DNA of 44,314 bases from Aquificaceae bacterium (GTDB lineage Bacteria > Aquificota > Aquificia > Aquificales > Aquificaceae): contig JANXBA010000005.1 of NCBI GenBank assembly GCA_025062075.1, positions 1 to 44,314 of the forward strand, given 5' to 3'. The position numbers and the translations under genes are program-made. Below, one piece after another: positions 34,376-42,090 of this stretch (position 1 is its first letter; every line of letters starts with the position of its first letter). The notes under the pieces are model-generated. The model was not told the DNA's origin. It saw only the letters and a list, made by a program, of their open reading frames with translations, and searched no databases.

Positions 34376-35137
34376 TTGGCTCAGACTGTGAAAGGTCAAG
34401 TCAGGAACAAAACCTGCTCTTGAAGGCTCCTCTTCTCCGTACTTGCCGGTGGTCATAAAAACTGTCTTTAGCCCCATCTCCTTTGCACCCATTAGGTCCG
34501 TGTAGAGGTCGTCGCTCACCAGATACACCTCCTGGGCGGACAGACCCCTCAGGGCGAGCTCTATAAACTCCCTGGAAGGCTTGCCTAAATTGGGTAGCTT
34601 CTCTTCGTAGTTGCAGGCGTGGGCCAAAAGTAGAGCAACAGAACCAGCACCGGGAAAGTACAGGCCGTCGTCGTCCTTTACCAACCTACTTAAGTTTACT
34701 GGCACCAACAAAGCCCCACCAAGAAGGAGTGCGGAAGTGGCCAACTTTAACTTTTCAAAGTTCAGACCCCTATCCTGACCCACCACGACCGCCTCTACGC
34801 GGTAGTCTTTTGAAACTTCAAAACCCAGCTCTTGTAAGTACCTCTCCACTTCGGGCATGCCCAGGAAGAGAACTCTTCTTACACCTCTGTCCTTTAGGTA
34901 GTTGCCTATAAGAGAAAGGGGAGAGAGAAACTCATCCTCCTTCAGATGAATGCCCTTGAGGCAGAGTTCTTGCACTATCTTGTGGGGAGGTTTTGTGGAG
35001 TTGTTGGAAACGACCCTGAAGGGGAGGCAAAGGTCTCTCAGAGCCTGGATGAAGTGAACTGTATCCGGAAATGGGTTGAGGGCCTTGTCCTTGACCAAAA
35101 CGCCGTCCATGTCAAGAAGGAGAGCCACCCTATTCAT
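34340..35137 (-). CDS. HAD-superfamily phosphatase, NagD-like (HAD-IIA)
   Basis: A 265-residue HAD hydrolase. Motif I LLLDMDGVLV has D9 (nucleophile) and D11. Motif II is VVSNNST (about 42-48), the motif III lysine lies in LGKPS (about 185-189), and motif IV is LVSDDLYTDLMGAKEMG (about 204-220). The C2-type cap between motifs II and III marks subfamily IIA (NagD, phosphoglycolate or nucleotide phosphatases). The substrate is unknown. It follows minE with a 4-nt overlap, so it is transcribed with the min genes. Confidence 0.85.
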   Translation of the reverse strand: MNRVALLLDMDGVLVKDKALNPFPDTVHFIQALRDLCLPFRVVSNNSTKPPHKIVQELCLKGIHLKEDEFLSPLSLIGNYLKDRGVRRVLFLGMPEVERYLQELGFEVSKDYRVEAVVVGQDRGLNFEKLKLATSALLLGGALLVPVNLSRLVKDDDGLYFPGAGSVALLLAHACNYEEKLPNLGKPSREFIELALRGLSAQEVYLVSDDLYTDLMGAKEMGLKTVFMTTGKYGEEEPSRAGFVPDLTFHSLSQLLEHLHKAVLF

Positions 35138-35376
35138 TGTCTGAAGGGAATACTTATCCAGAGCTCCTCTATGCCCTCCTTTTCTCGCTTTATATCTACT
35201 TCAATCTTTTTTACCTCAAACTGCGGATACTTGGAAAAGACGGAGACCAGGTCCTCTTTTAGGTTTTCGGTGAAATTAGGTGGCAGCCCTCTTCTCTCGT
35301 AGGCGAGCACCATGGTGAGCCTGTGCTTGGCCTCCTCTCTACTCTTACCCCTGCTTAAGAAAAGTTCCCAAAACAT
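35134..35376 (-). CDS. minE: Cell division topological specificity factor MinE
   Basis: An 80-residue MinE. It has an N-terminal membrane-targeting segment (MFWELFLSRGKSREEAKHRL), the MinD-contact helix region RLTMVLAYERRGLPPNF, and a C-terminal topological domain (LKEDLVSVFSKYPQFEVKKIEVDIKRE). It stimulates MinD ATPase and drives pole-to-pole oscillation. It lies 2 nt after minD and overlaps the HAD gene by 4 nt. Confidence 0.92.
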   Translation of the reverse strand: MFWELFLSRGKSREEAKHRLTMVLAYERRGLPPNFTENLKEDLVSVFSKYPQFEVKKIEVDIKREKEGIEELWISIPFRQ

Positions 35377-35378
35377 AG

Positions 35379-36167
35379 CTACCTCCCAAGTAGCTTATCA
35401 AGAAGACCCTTCTTCTCACCGTAGCGTACGATGGGTATGTCCTCCCCCTCTAACCTTCGGGCTATGTCCATTATGGCCTTTGAAGTGTCGTACTCCTTTG
35501 CCAAAACTATGGGTTCTCCCTTGTTGGTAAAGTCTACCAGCTTGGGTTCCTCTGGCAGTATGCCGATGAGTCGGGCCTTGAGTATGTCTACCACGTCTTC
35601 CACAGAGAGCATCTCTCCCCTCTTGGCCATGTCCCACCTCATGCGATTTATAACCAAGTAGTAGTCTCTCTTGCCCATGTTCTCAAGAAGCCCTATAACC
35701 CTGTCTGCGTCCCTTATGGAAGACACCTCAGGGTTTACAACCACGAGTGCTGTGTCTGCAGGTAAGCAGGCAATCTGAAAGCCCTCTTCGATGCCCGCAG
35801 GGGAATCTATGATGATGTAATCGTACTCCCTGGACGCCTTTACCTTTTTCATCATCTCCATCCACTTCTGCCTGTCTATGGCGTCCTTGTTTTTGGTCTG
35901 ATTGGCAGGCAGTAGCCACAGGCTCAAACCTCTCTTGTCTCTCACTAGGGCCTTGTGAAACTCTGCCCTACCCTCCAACACATCCAACACGTCGTAGACG
36001 ATACGGTTCTCCAGACCAAGTATCATGTCCAAGTTTCTGAGACCTATGTCCACGTCTACCGCTAAAACCCTTCTCCCCATGGTAGCCAAGGCCACGCTGA
36101 GGTTTGCGCAGATGGTAGTCTTCCCTACCCCACCTTTTCCGGAGGTAACAACTATGGCTCTGCTCAT
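35379..36167 (-). CDS. minD: Septum site-determining ATPase MinD
   Basis: A 262-residue deviant Walker A ATPase: KGGVGKTT (residues 10-17) with the signature lysine, AVDVDIGLRNLDMILGLENRIVYD (about 36-59), and switch II DSPAGIEEGFQ. The C-terminal amphipathic helix (KKGLLDKLLG) binds membrane. It recruits MinC to block polar division. A GAGGT ribosome binding site precedes the ATG. Confidence 0.95.
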   Translation of the reverse strand: MSRAIVVTSGKGGVGKTTICANLSVALATMGRRVLAVDVDIGLRNLDMILGLENRIVYDVLDVLEGRAEFHKALVRDKRGLSLWLLPANQTKNKDAIDRQKWMEMMKKVKASREYDYIIIDSPAGIEEGFQIACLPADTALVVVNPEVSSIRDADRVIGLLENMGKRDYYLVINRMRWDMAKRGEMLSVEDVVDILKARLIGILPEEPKLVDFTNKGEPIVLAKEYDTSKAIMDIARRLEGEDIPIVRYGEKKGLLDKLLGR

Positions 36168-36188
36168 GGTTCTTACCTCACGAACATA

Positions 36189-36809
36189 CTACAGATTCTT
36201 ACTCATAAAAGGCCGTGTTGCAGAAAAGTCTTCGGTGAAGCTCTCGAGGACTATGTTACTGCCTTCAATCTTTGCCACCTCTGGGTATCCTGGAGACTTC
36301 CTGTCTGTGTCCTCCATTATGGCAACCCTTTTGCCTATCCTTATCTGTTGTGGTTCCATCTCGAGGGCAACTATCACCGCCCGTTCGTCTCCCAAAGCCC
36401 CTGCTATCGCAATCCCCTTCAGCTTGCCCATAACTATGATGTTGCCAGTGGCTATCACCTGAGCGTCCCTGTTCACATCGCCCAGGATTAAGATGTCTCC
36501 GTTGTGTTCTATACGCTGGCCCGAGCGGAGGTGCTTTTGCACCACAAGGAGCCTCTGCTTACCTGTCTTGCCAGTCGCTTCGGAGGTTAGCCTCTTTATG
36601 GTCTTCGTGTTGACCTCCGTGATTGCCTTCTCTAACTTCTCCAGCTCCTCCTTGCTCAGTAGCCCGCGGGAGTCTATGAGCACGTAGCTCTCCTCAAATA
36701 GCTTGGAAGAGAGCTTTACCTTTATCTCCTCCATGAGGTAGTCTACATCCCTCTTTTCTTTTATCTCAATCAACACCACAGGAATGGTTATCCCTTTTAC
36801 CTCTATCAT
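36189..36809 (-). CDS. minC: Septum site-determining protein MinC
   Basis: A 206-residue FtsZ inhibitor. The N-terminal domain is VKGITIPVVLIEIKE... to about 90. The C-terminal beta-helix domain has VQKHLRSGQRIEHNGDILILGDVNRDAQVIATGNIIVMGKLKG, the MinD-binding part, from about 108. The ATG at 36809 is only 8 nt from the tRNA-Asn CCA end, with AAGGG between. A longer in-frame reading would run backwards through the tRNA gene and is rejected. Confidence 0.93.
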   Translation of the reverse strand: MIEVKGITIPVVLIEIKEKRDVDYLMEEIKVKLSSKLFEESYVLIDSRGLLSKEELEKLEKAITEVNTKTIKRLTSEATGKTGKQRLLVVQKHLRSGQRIEHNGDILILGDVNRDAQVIATGNIIVMGKLKGIAIAGALGDERAVIVALEMEPQQIRIGKRVAIMEDTDRKSPGYPEVAKIEGSNIVLESFTEDFSATRPFMSKNL

Positions 36810-36817
36810 CGCCCTTA

Positions 36818-36893
36818 TGGCTCCGGGGGAGGGACTCGAACCCCCAACCTGACGGTTAACAGCCGCCTGCTCTGCCCGTTGAGCTACCCCGGA
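36818..36893 (-). tRNA. tRNA-Asn (anticodon GTT)
   Basis: A 76-nt cloverleaf on the minus strand. The acceptor stem is TCCGGGG/CCCCGGA with discriminator G and an encoded CCA. The D arm contains AGCTCAACGGGCAGAGC. The anticodon stem GGCGG/CCGTC encloses loop CTGTTAA with anticodon GTT (36858-36860). The T arm GGGGGTTCGAGTCCCTC has the TTCGA loop. It is immediately followed by minC, so the tRNA is probably the first element of the min transcript. Confidence 0.95.
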
Positions 36894-36902
36894 TCCCCCG
36901 GT

Positions 36903-36916
36903 TTTATACAATTATA
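36903..36916 (-). promoter_or_regulatory. AT-rich -10 candidates upstream of tRNA-Asn
   Basis: On the minus strand TATAAT (36911-36916) and TATAAA (36903-36908) lie just upstream of the tRNA 5' end at 36893. The second would place transcription start about 3 nt before the mature tRNA. No clear -35 is seen. Confidence 0.4.
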
Positions 36917-36954
36917 ACCCAAAATCTACCTTCTGCTATACTTTTCTACCGAGC

Positions 36955-38100
36955 GTGGTGAGGTGGTGGGACGGGTGGATACTCTTTAGCGTCATCTCTC
37001 TCTTTCTCCTCGGGGAGACTGTGGTCGTAAGCGTAAATGTGCTACCCTACCTGATGGACTCTTATCAAGAGCTCTCCCTCTACAAAAAACCTCTGCTTCA
37101 GCTGTTGGTCTTCGGAGTGGGGCTGTGGATGGCCACCCTTCTGGCCACAGTGGACTACAGACGCTTTGTCAGGAGCTCTGTCTGCTACCTCCTCCTGGCC
37201 ATCTCCGTAGCAAGTCTTATGGCGGTGCTGGTAAAAAAAGCCCTGTTGGGCAAGACGGTGGACCGCTGGCTTTTGGGCTACAGCCTTCAGCCCTTGGAGT
37301 TCGTCAAGATAAGCCTTATTCTGTTTCTTTCGCACTACATCGTGCGCAAGGGCGGTCTCAGGCGTTGGCCTAACCTCTTATGGGCCATCTTTCCTCCCGT
37401 TGTTATGGCTATCTTGCTACTTTTACAGCCTGATAGGGGAGGAGCGCTTTTTCTCATACTCATGACTGCCCTCTTGGTCTACGTGGGGGGTGTCCCCATA
37501 AAGGTGTACGTGGTCTTGGTGCCCCTCGTTGGTGTCTTTATCTACTATGCGCTTTCATCCAAAGGCTACGTAGCGGAGAGGCTATCCGCCTGGAAAGACC
37601 CCTTCTTGGACCCCGAAGATAGCGGATATCAGATTATTCAGTCCCTTTACGCTTTTGCTCGCGGTGGTCCTATGGGCGTAGGCATAGGGCAGGGGCTCCA
37701 GAAAATGGGGGCTTTGCCCGCATCGGACACTGACTATGCGGTGGCCGTAATTGGGGAAGAGATGGGCTTCATGGGCGTGCTGGCGATAGTTGCCCTCTAC
37801 GCTCTCTTGGTAGGTAGGCTCCTGTGGCACTCTTACCATACTACTGAACCTGTGGGCAAGCTCTTGCTCTTCGGCACTGCCATGAACTTTGCTCTTTCCT
37901 TCTTCTGGAACATGGCCATGGTTTCCAGTCTAATGCCTCCCAAGGGAATAGCCCTACCCTTTCTCAGCTATGGCTCTTCCAACCTTTTGGCCTCTTTGCT
38001 CTTTCTGGGCATAGCTCAATCGGTGATAAATCACAGAGAGAGCACCAGCTCAAGCTTTTCTAAAATCTCTTCCACGGTCACTTTGTCCAAACAGGCGTAG
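36955..38100 (+). CDS. ftsW: FtsW/RodA-family peptidoglycan polymerase, most like FtsW
   Basis: A 381-residue SEDS glycosyltransferase with about ten membrane segments. It has QPDRGGALFLI (about 159-169), the long SEDS periplasmic-loop motif with WKDPFLDPEDSGYQIIQSL (about 212-230), and the conserved SDTDYAVAVIGEEMGFMG. The C-terminus has GIALPFLSYGSSNLL. The DP..SGYQI..SL pattern favours FtsW over RodA. The start is GTG at 36955 (a second GTG follows at once), with TATACT at 36937-36942. The last about 24 residues are encoded opposite the heptosyltransferase gene. Confidence 0.88.
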   Translation: MVRWWDGWILFSVISLFLLGETVVVSVNVLPYLMDSYQELSLYKKPLLQLLVFGVGLWMATLLATVDYRRFVRSSVCYLLLAISVASLMAVLVKKALLGKTVDRWLLGYSLQPLEFVKISLILFLSHYIVRKGGLRRWPNLLWAIFPPVVMAILLLLQPDRGGALFLILMTALLVYVGGVPIKVYVVLVPLVGVFIYYALSSKGYVAERLSAWKDPFLDPEDSGYQIIQSLYAFARGGPMGVGIGQGLQKMGALPASDTDYAVAVIGEEMGFMGVLAIVALYALLVGRLLWHSYHTTEPVGKLLLFGTAMNFALSFFWNMAMVSSLMPPKGIALPFLSYGSSNLLASLLFLGIAQSVINHRESTSSSFSKISSTVTLSKQA

Positions 38101-38975
38101 GTGCCCGTCTTGCACCTTTTTGGATTTGGTGAGCAGGGAGAGCAGGGCAGGTCAGGCGTCAGTGCGTAACCTTTCAAAGGGTAAAAACCGTATCGGGGAG
38201 AGGTGGCGGTGTACACGCTTATGGCAGGCACGCCCAACGCGTTGGCTACGTGGACAGGTGAGGAGTCGCAGGATAGGACTGCCTTTGAAAGGCTAATCAG
38301 AGTTATGAGCTCTCTTAGGTTGGTCTTTCCTACCAGATTTATGGCCTTCTGAGTAAAGAGGAGGGCCCTCTCCCTGTCCCTTTCCAAGCCCACCACCACT
38401 GCGGGTAGAGGTAACCTTTCCACGAGCTCCAGCCAGCCTTTGATGTGCCACTCTTTTAGAGGAAAGTTAGAAAAGGGTGCAACCACCACAAAGTCCGCAG
38501 GCAGGTTAAACTTTGACCTCAGAGCTCTTTTTTCCTCCTCTCCCACCCACAGAAAAGGCTCTCTTTCCCATTCTTTGATGCGGAGCGGTCTCAAGAGCTC
38601 CAAGTTTCGGTCCACTTCGTGTCTGTCCCAGCGGTGGGTCACCACGTGCGTAAAGAGCCAAGGGAGCTCGGAGCGGTCAAAGCCTATCCTTACGGGTATG
38701 CCAGACAGGTAGAGAAGAAGGGCACTTCTGGCGGATATGTGTGGGCACAGCACCACATCGAAGCCCTTTATCTTTCTAATCAAGCTCAGGCTTTCTCTAA
38801 GGCCTTTGTTGTAGGGTATGAGCTCAAGGTCAAAGCCTTTGAAGAGGTCTACGATAAAGTCCCTGCCTACGAAGGCTATGCGGGCTTCTGGGAAGTTTTT
38901 TCTGAGTGTTCTCACCAGGGGGGTGGTAAGGACCACATCCCCCAAGTAGGCAGTCTGCCACAGGAGTAGGTTCAT
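38031..38975 (-). CDS. Lipopolysaccharide heptosyltransferase family protein
   Basis: A 314-residue GT9 glycosyltransferase. The N-terminus LLLWQTAYLGDVVLTTPLVRTL carries the GD motif. The C-terminal domain has FSNFPLKEWHIKGWLELVERLPLPAVVVG and the ADP-heptose-site segment LSCDSSPVHVANALGVPAISVYTATSP. It adds heptose to LPS core, WaaF- or WaaC-like. The family marks a Gram-negative envelope. It overlaps the next gene by 4 nt and ftsW by 70 nt at the 3' end. Confidence 0.87.
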   Translation of the reverse strand: MNLLLWQTAYLGDVVLTTPLVRTLRKNFPEARIAFVGRDFIVDLFKGFDLELIPYNKGLRESLSLIRKIKGFDVVLCPHISARSALLLYLSGIPVRIGFDRSELPWLFTHVVTHRWDRHEVDRNLELLRPLRIKEWEREPFLWVGEEEKRALRSKFNLPADFVVVAPFSNFPLKEWHIKGWLELVERLPLPAVVVGLERDRERALLFTQKAINLVGKTNLRELITLISLSKAVLSCDSSPVHVANALGVPAISVYTATSPRYGFYPLKGYALTPDLPCSPCSPNPKRCKTGTYACLDKVTVEEILEKLELVLSL

Positions 38976-39400
38976 CTACTGCCAGAGATGCTGGCTATCC
39001 TCCAATTCTTATCCTCTTTTATCACTATGAAGGTAAAAAACTTCTCCTTGCCCTGTTTGTCCATTACTTTGAGCAAGACCTCTACGTGCTTGTCGTCTAT
39101 CCTACTGGTGTCCACTACCTTTACCCTCTTTATGTTCTCGCCCATGGAAGAGAGAAGGCAGGCCAAAGTCTGGGAGGGTGTCATCTCTGTAAGCTGTAGG
39201 GGGAGCTTGAGGTCCTGAGAGAGGGCGTCCCTCAGGGGTGGGTAGAGTAGCTTTACCGCCTTCTTCCCCTCCCCTTCTCTGATGTTCTCCACAAAGTCCT
39301 GCACCACCGCTCTAGCAGACTCTTCAGGGCTTTTACCACAGGCTCTGAAGGTGAAAAAGCCCAAGAGCACCAAACCCAAGACAACCAAAGCCTTCCTCAT
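38972..39400 (-). CDS. Small exported protein, DUF4878/NTF2-like
   Basis: A 142-residue protein with an N-terminal hydrophobic signal (residues 3-18) followed by RAC at C21, a weak lipobox. The mature part has a predicted alpha-beta fold of the NTF2/DUF4878 kind: SPEESARAVVQDFVENIREGEGKKAVKLLY, then strands VEVLLKVMD and KFFTFIVIKEDKNWRIASI. Periplasmic or lipoprotein location is likely; function unknown. It overlaps both neighbours by 4 nt. Confidence 0.72.
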   Translation of the reverse strand: MRKALVVLGLVLLGFFTFRACGKSPEESARAVVQDFVENIREGEGKKAVKLLYPPLRDALSQDLKLPLQLTEMTPSQTLACLLSSMGENIKRVKVVDTSRIDDKHVEVLLKVMDKQGKEKFFTFIVIKEDKNWRIASISGSR

Positions 39401-40824
39401 ACCGCAACCTCCTCTGTGAGGAATTTGTGTATGGACTGGGCAGCCCTTTTACCTTCTGCTATGGCCCGCACCACCGTATTTCCCCCGTTTACCACGTCTC
39501 CGCCGGCAAAAAGCCCCCGCACAGAGGTGCGCATGTCCTCTCCCACTTTTACCGTCCCCCACTTGGTCAACTCTAGCCCTGGAAGGTCCTCGTAGGCTAC
39601 TGGGTTTGCCTTCTGGCCTATGGCAAAGATGACCGAGTCGCACTCGATGATGTGCTCTGAACCTTCTACCGGAACAGGTCTGGGTCTTCCGCTCTCGTCG
39701 GGCTCGCCCAAGGCCATCTTTACGCACTTCAGCCCCACCACCTTGCCCTCCTGGTCTCCCACCACCTCTAAGGGTTGGGTAAGCCAGTGTATGATGGCAC
39801 CCTCTTGTATGATGTGGTCCCACTCTTCTTGCCTTGCGGAGGAGGTCTCCCGGGTTCTTCTGTAGACTACGTGGGTCTCCACGCCCAGCCTGAGTGCGGT
39901 TATGGCACAGTCCACTGCGGTGAAGCCACCGCCCACGATGGCAGTCCTCCGTCCTAAGTGCACGGGCGTTCCGCTCTCTGGGAACAGGTCAGCCCTGTTT
40001 AAACCTACACGGGTGAGGACTTCTATGGCAGAGTAGACGCCCATATAGTGGTCTCCCTTGATGCCCAACCCACCACGCCCAGCCCCTACTCCCAAAAAGA
40101 CCGCATGGTATCTCTCCAGGAGCTCCGAGAGCTTTACCGTCCTGCCCACCACGTGGCCGAAGAAGAACTTCACGCCCAGGCTTTCCAGCTTTTTTATCTC
40201 CCAGTCTAAGACCTCCCTCGGAAGTCGGGCCTGAGGTATGCCGTAGGCCATCACTCCGCCGGCCCTCGGCAGGGCTTCAAAAAGGTGTACCTCATGTCCC
40301 CATTTTGCTAACTGATGGGCACAGGCAAGACCCGCAGGACCCGCCCCCACCACCGCCACCCTGTAGCCTGTAGGGTCTGTCTTCTCCTCTTCTAAGTTTA
40401 TGCCCGAAACTCTTACAAAATCTCCTACGAACTTCTCCAGAGCTCCTATGCTCACGGGAAGGCCCTTGTTTTTCCTCTCCCTTACCGTGTCGTAGTAGAG
40501 GATGCAAGAGCCCTCGCACTGCCTCTCCTGAGGGCACACCCTTCCGCACACGGAGGGGAAAGGGTCTGCCTCTACTATCTTCCTGTAGGCTCCGAGGAGG
40601 TCACCTTCAGTTATCTTCTTTATAAAGCCCGGCACGTCCACGCCCACGGGACAGGCCTTTACGCACCTGAGGTCCGCATCCTTACAAAACAGACAGCGAC
40701 GCGCCTCGTCTAAGGCGAGGCTGACCGAGTAGCCAAAGGCGTACTCTCTGAAAGTCTTTACCCTCTGCTCCGGTGGCATCAGAGGTTCTTGGTTTCTGTC
40801 TTCGTACCTTATGCGCTTTGCCAC
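39397..40824 (-). CDS. NAD(P)H-dependent glutamate synthase small-subunit-like oxidoreductase
   Basis: A 475-residue GltD-family protein. The N-terminal Fe-S domain has Cys sets CLFCKDADLRCVKACPVGVDVP (starting at about C45) and CGRVCPQERQCEGSC. The FAD motif is GAGPAGLACAHQLA (about 162-175), and the NAD(P) site is VGGGFTAVDCAITALRLG. GltD proteins supply electrons to glutamate synthase, and NfnB/SudA proteins use the same fold. No large subunit lies nearby, so the partner is open. The start is GTG at 40824, 6 nt after a TATAAT: a possible leaderless mRNA. Confidence 0.88.
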   Translation of the reverse strand: MAKRIRYEDRNQEPLMPPEQRVKTFREYAFGYSVSLALDEARRCLFCKDADLRCVKACPVGVDVPGFIKKITEGDLLGAYRKIVEADPFPSVCGRVCPQERQCEGSCILYYDTVRERKNKGLPVSIGALEKFVGDFVRVSGINLEEEKTDPTGYRVAVVGAGPAGLACAHQLAKWGHEVHLFEALPRAGGVMAYGIPQARLPREVLDWEIKKLESLGVKFFFGHVVGRTVKLSELLERYHAVFLGVGAGRGGLGIKGDHYMGVYSAIEVLTRVGLNRADLFPESGTPVHLGRRTAIVGGGFTAVDCAITALRLGVETHVVYRRTRETSSARQEEWDHIIQEGAIIHWLTQPLEVVGDQEGKVVGLKCVKMALGEPDESGRPRPVPVEGSEHIIECDSVIFAIGQKANPVAYEDLPGLELTKWGTVKVGEDMRTSVRGLFAGGDVVNGGNTVVRAIAEGKRAAQSIHKFLTEEVAV

Positions 40825-40830
40825 GGGAAT

Positions 40831-40836
40831 ATTATA
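40831..40836 (-). promoter_or_regulatory. -10 element (TATAAT) six bases before the gltD-like GTG
   Basis: On the minus strand TATAAT is followed by ATTCCC and then the GTG start codon at 40824, the spacing expected if transcription starts at the start codon. There is no ribosome binding site. This promoter would drive the gltD-like gene, the small exported protein and the heptosyltransferase. Confidence 0.5.
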
Positions 40837-40863
40837 TACAGGATTTAAAACCTTAGACAGTTC

Positions 40864-41274
40864 ATGCTTTGGAAGGTTCAGATAGTGCTTGTTTTGGAGT
40901 TCCTGAGTGGCAAAGAGCTAAAGCCCATAGTACATGGCACAATAGTGCCAGTAGCAAACACGAACAGAGCAAGAACACAGAAGATAATAAGATTTTCTGG
41001 CAGAGTTCTCTGGACAAAGAAGAGGAGAAACCTAAGAGTGGTGCATGACTTGTGGTTTACCTATAGTAGCATGCATGAGGCAAAAGCTTACAGGGTAAGG
41101 AAGACAAAGAGTGCTTGGTTTAGGGATTGTAGGATGTGCTGCATGGAGATAAGCTGTGTGAAGAGTTTCAATTTTGTGAGCAGGTGGAGAAGCGGTATAA
41201 CTTTGCTTGCTTATCTGTATGGCTGTGGTGTTGACTGTAGCCTTTTCAGAAGTTTGCTACAATGCCATGAGTAA
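40864..41274 (+). pseudogene. Transposase remnant, copy 1 (internally deleted)
   Basis: An open 136-residue frame that reads as pieces of a DDE-type transposase: GTIVPVANTNRARTQK (about 26-41), VVHDLWFTYSSMHEAKAYRVRK (about 60-81) and near the end SRWRSGITLLAYLYG (about 107-121). The stretch 40951-41085 is a diverged repeat of 41926-42072. Full DDE transposases are about twice this length, so an internal deletion is likely. The right end at 41283 carries a terminal repeat shared with copy 2. Lower GC than the neighbours. The family (IS982-like?) is not certain. Confidence 0.6.
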
Positions 41275-41283
41275 TTTCTCACC
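41273..41283 (+). repeat. Right terminal inverted repeat of IS remnant copy 1
   Basis: AATTTCTCACC here is the exact reverse complement of GGTGAGAAATT at 41847-41857, the left edge of copy 2. This defines the outer 11 bp of the insertion sequence. No matching left end is seen for copy 1. Confidence 0.6.
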
Positions 41284-41355
41284 TGGCGTGTATTCAACCA
41301 TCGATTAGCATTGATACATATAGAAGAGCAAAGAAGTGTTAAGATTTGTTTAAGT

Positions 41356-41733
41356 TCAAGCCCTTGAGTAATTTTGTCCACTGACTAGTCTCTTGAGCTT
41401 TATGAGGAGCTGGTAAAGGGTGAAGGAGGTATTCTGAAGCTCTCGTAAGAGTTCTTCATCGGGATTTTTTGTGTCTATCCTCTTGCCAATTTCGTGGAAT
41501 TTACAGTGGACATCTTCTATCTGAAGTATCAACTCCTTTATATTCTCTGGAAACTCATCCAGTCTGGGCATTATCTCCTTGTAAAAGGCTTGCCCGAAGG
41601 CACAGCAGTTTTCCTTTATGTCTTTACAACATTCCTTATGATCAAAGTCCTGTCTTTTTTCTACGGCTGATTTAAGCCTTTTTATGTAAACTTCGTGCTG
41701 AGCCAGGTAGAAATCTACATCTATAATAGCCAT
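41356..41733 (-). CDS. Stand-alone CZB (chemoreceptor zinc-binding) domain protein
   Basis: A 125-residue helical protein matching the CZB pattern. Predicted zinc ligands are H13 (AQHEVYIKRL), C44 (CCAFGQAFYKE), and H76 and H80 (HCKFH). The His spacing of four and the CxxG motif agree with DgcZ and chemoreceptor CZB domains. No GGDEF or chemoreceptor domain is attached. It may act as a free zinc sensor or store. The ATG at 41733 follows TATAAT (41741-41746) by 7 nt, with AAGG in between. The gene lies between two IS remnants. Confidence 0.7.
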   Translation of the reverse strand: MAIIDVDFYLAQHEVYIKRLKSAVEKRQDFDHKECCKDIKENCCAFGQAFYKEIMPRLDEFPENIKELILQIEDVHCKFHEIGKRIDTKNPDEELLRELQNTSFTLYQLLIKLKRLVSGQNYSRA

Positions 41734-41846
41734 ACCTTGTATTATATAGGACAATTATTAAGATTTAATGAACATTCGTCAAATTTGCATACGCAAACAG
41801 GCTATGGAAATGCTCTCAAATGTTATAAAATCAATCTACTTATATC

Positions 41847-41857
41847 GGTGAGAAATT
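41847..41857 (+). repeat. Left terminal inverted repeat of IS remnant copy 2
   Basis: GGTGAGAAATT, the inverted match of 41273-41283. It marks the left edge of the second remnant, which reads in the same direction as copy 1. Confidence 0.6.
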
Positions 41858-42075
41858 CAGAAGGCGAGAAAGCTCGTAGCAAAAAGCCACCACAGGCATA
41901 AACTCCTACCAAGTATTCAGAAAAGGTGGCAAACACAAACAAAGCGAGAACTCAGAAGCTAAGAAGATTTTCTGGCGAGGTTTTCTGGACAAAGAGAATG
42001 GTAGTGTTGTATGATGAAGATGGAGTGGTGTACGACTTGTGGTTTACCTATGGCAGCATGCATAAGGCAAAATAA
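41858..42075 (+). pseudogene. Transposase remnant, copy 2 (truncated)
   Basis: From 41902 one frame reads TPTKYSEKVANTNKARTQKL, then FSGEVFWTKR, then YDEDGVVYDLWFTYGSMHKAK and stops at TAA. This aligns with copy 1 and keeps four residues (YDED region) that copy 1 lacks. There is no start codon, and the C-terminal part and right terminal repeat are missing. The remnant ends right before the DUF503 gene. Confidence 0.6.
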
Positions 42076-42090
42076 AATTTGCAACCTGCC

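Noticed and set aside
36810-36911. N-terminal extension of MinC to a start at 36911
   Set aside because: The extra 34 residues are a translation of the tRNA-Asn gene.
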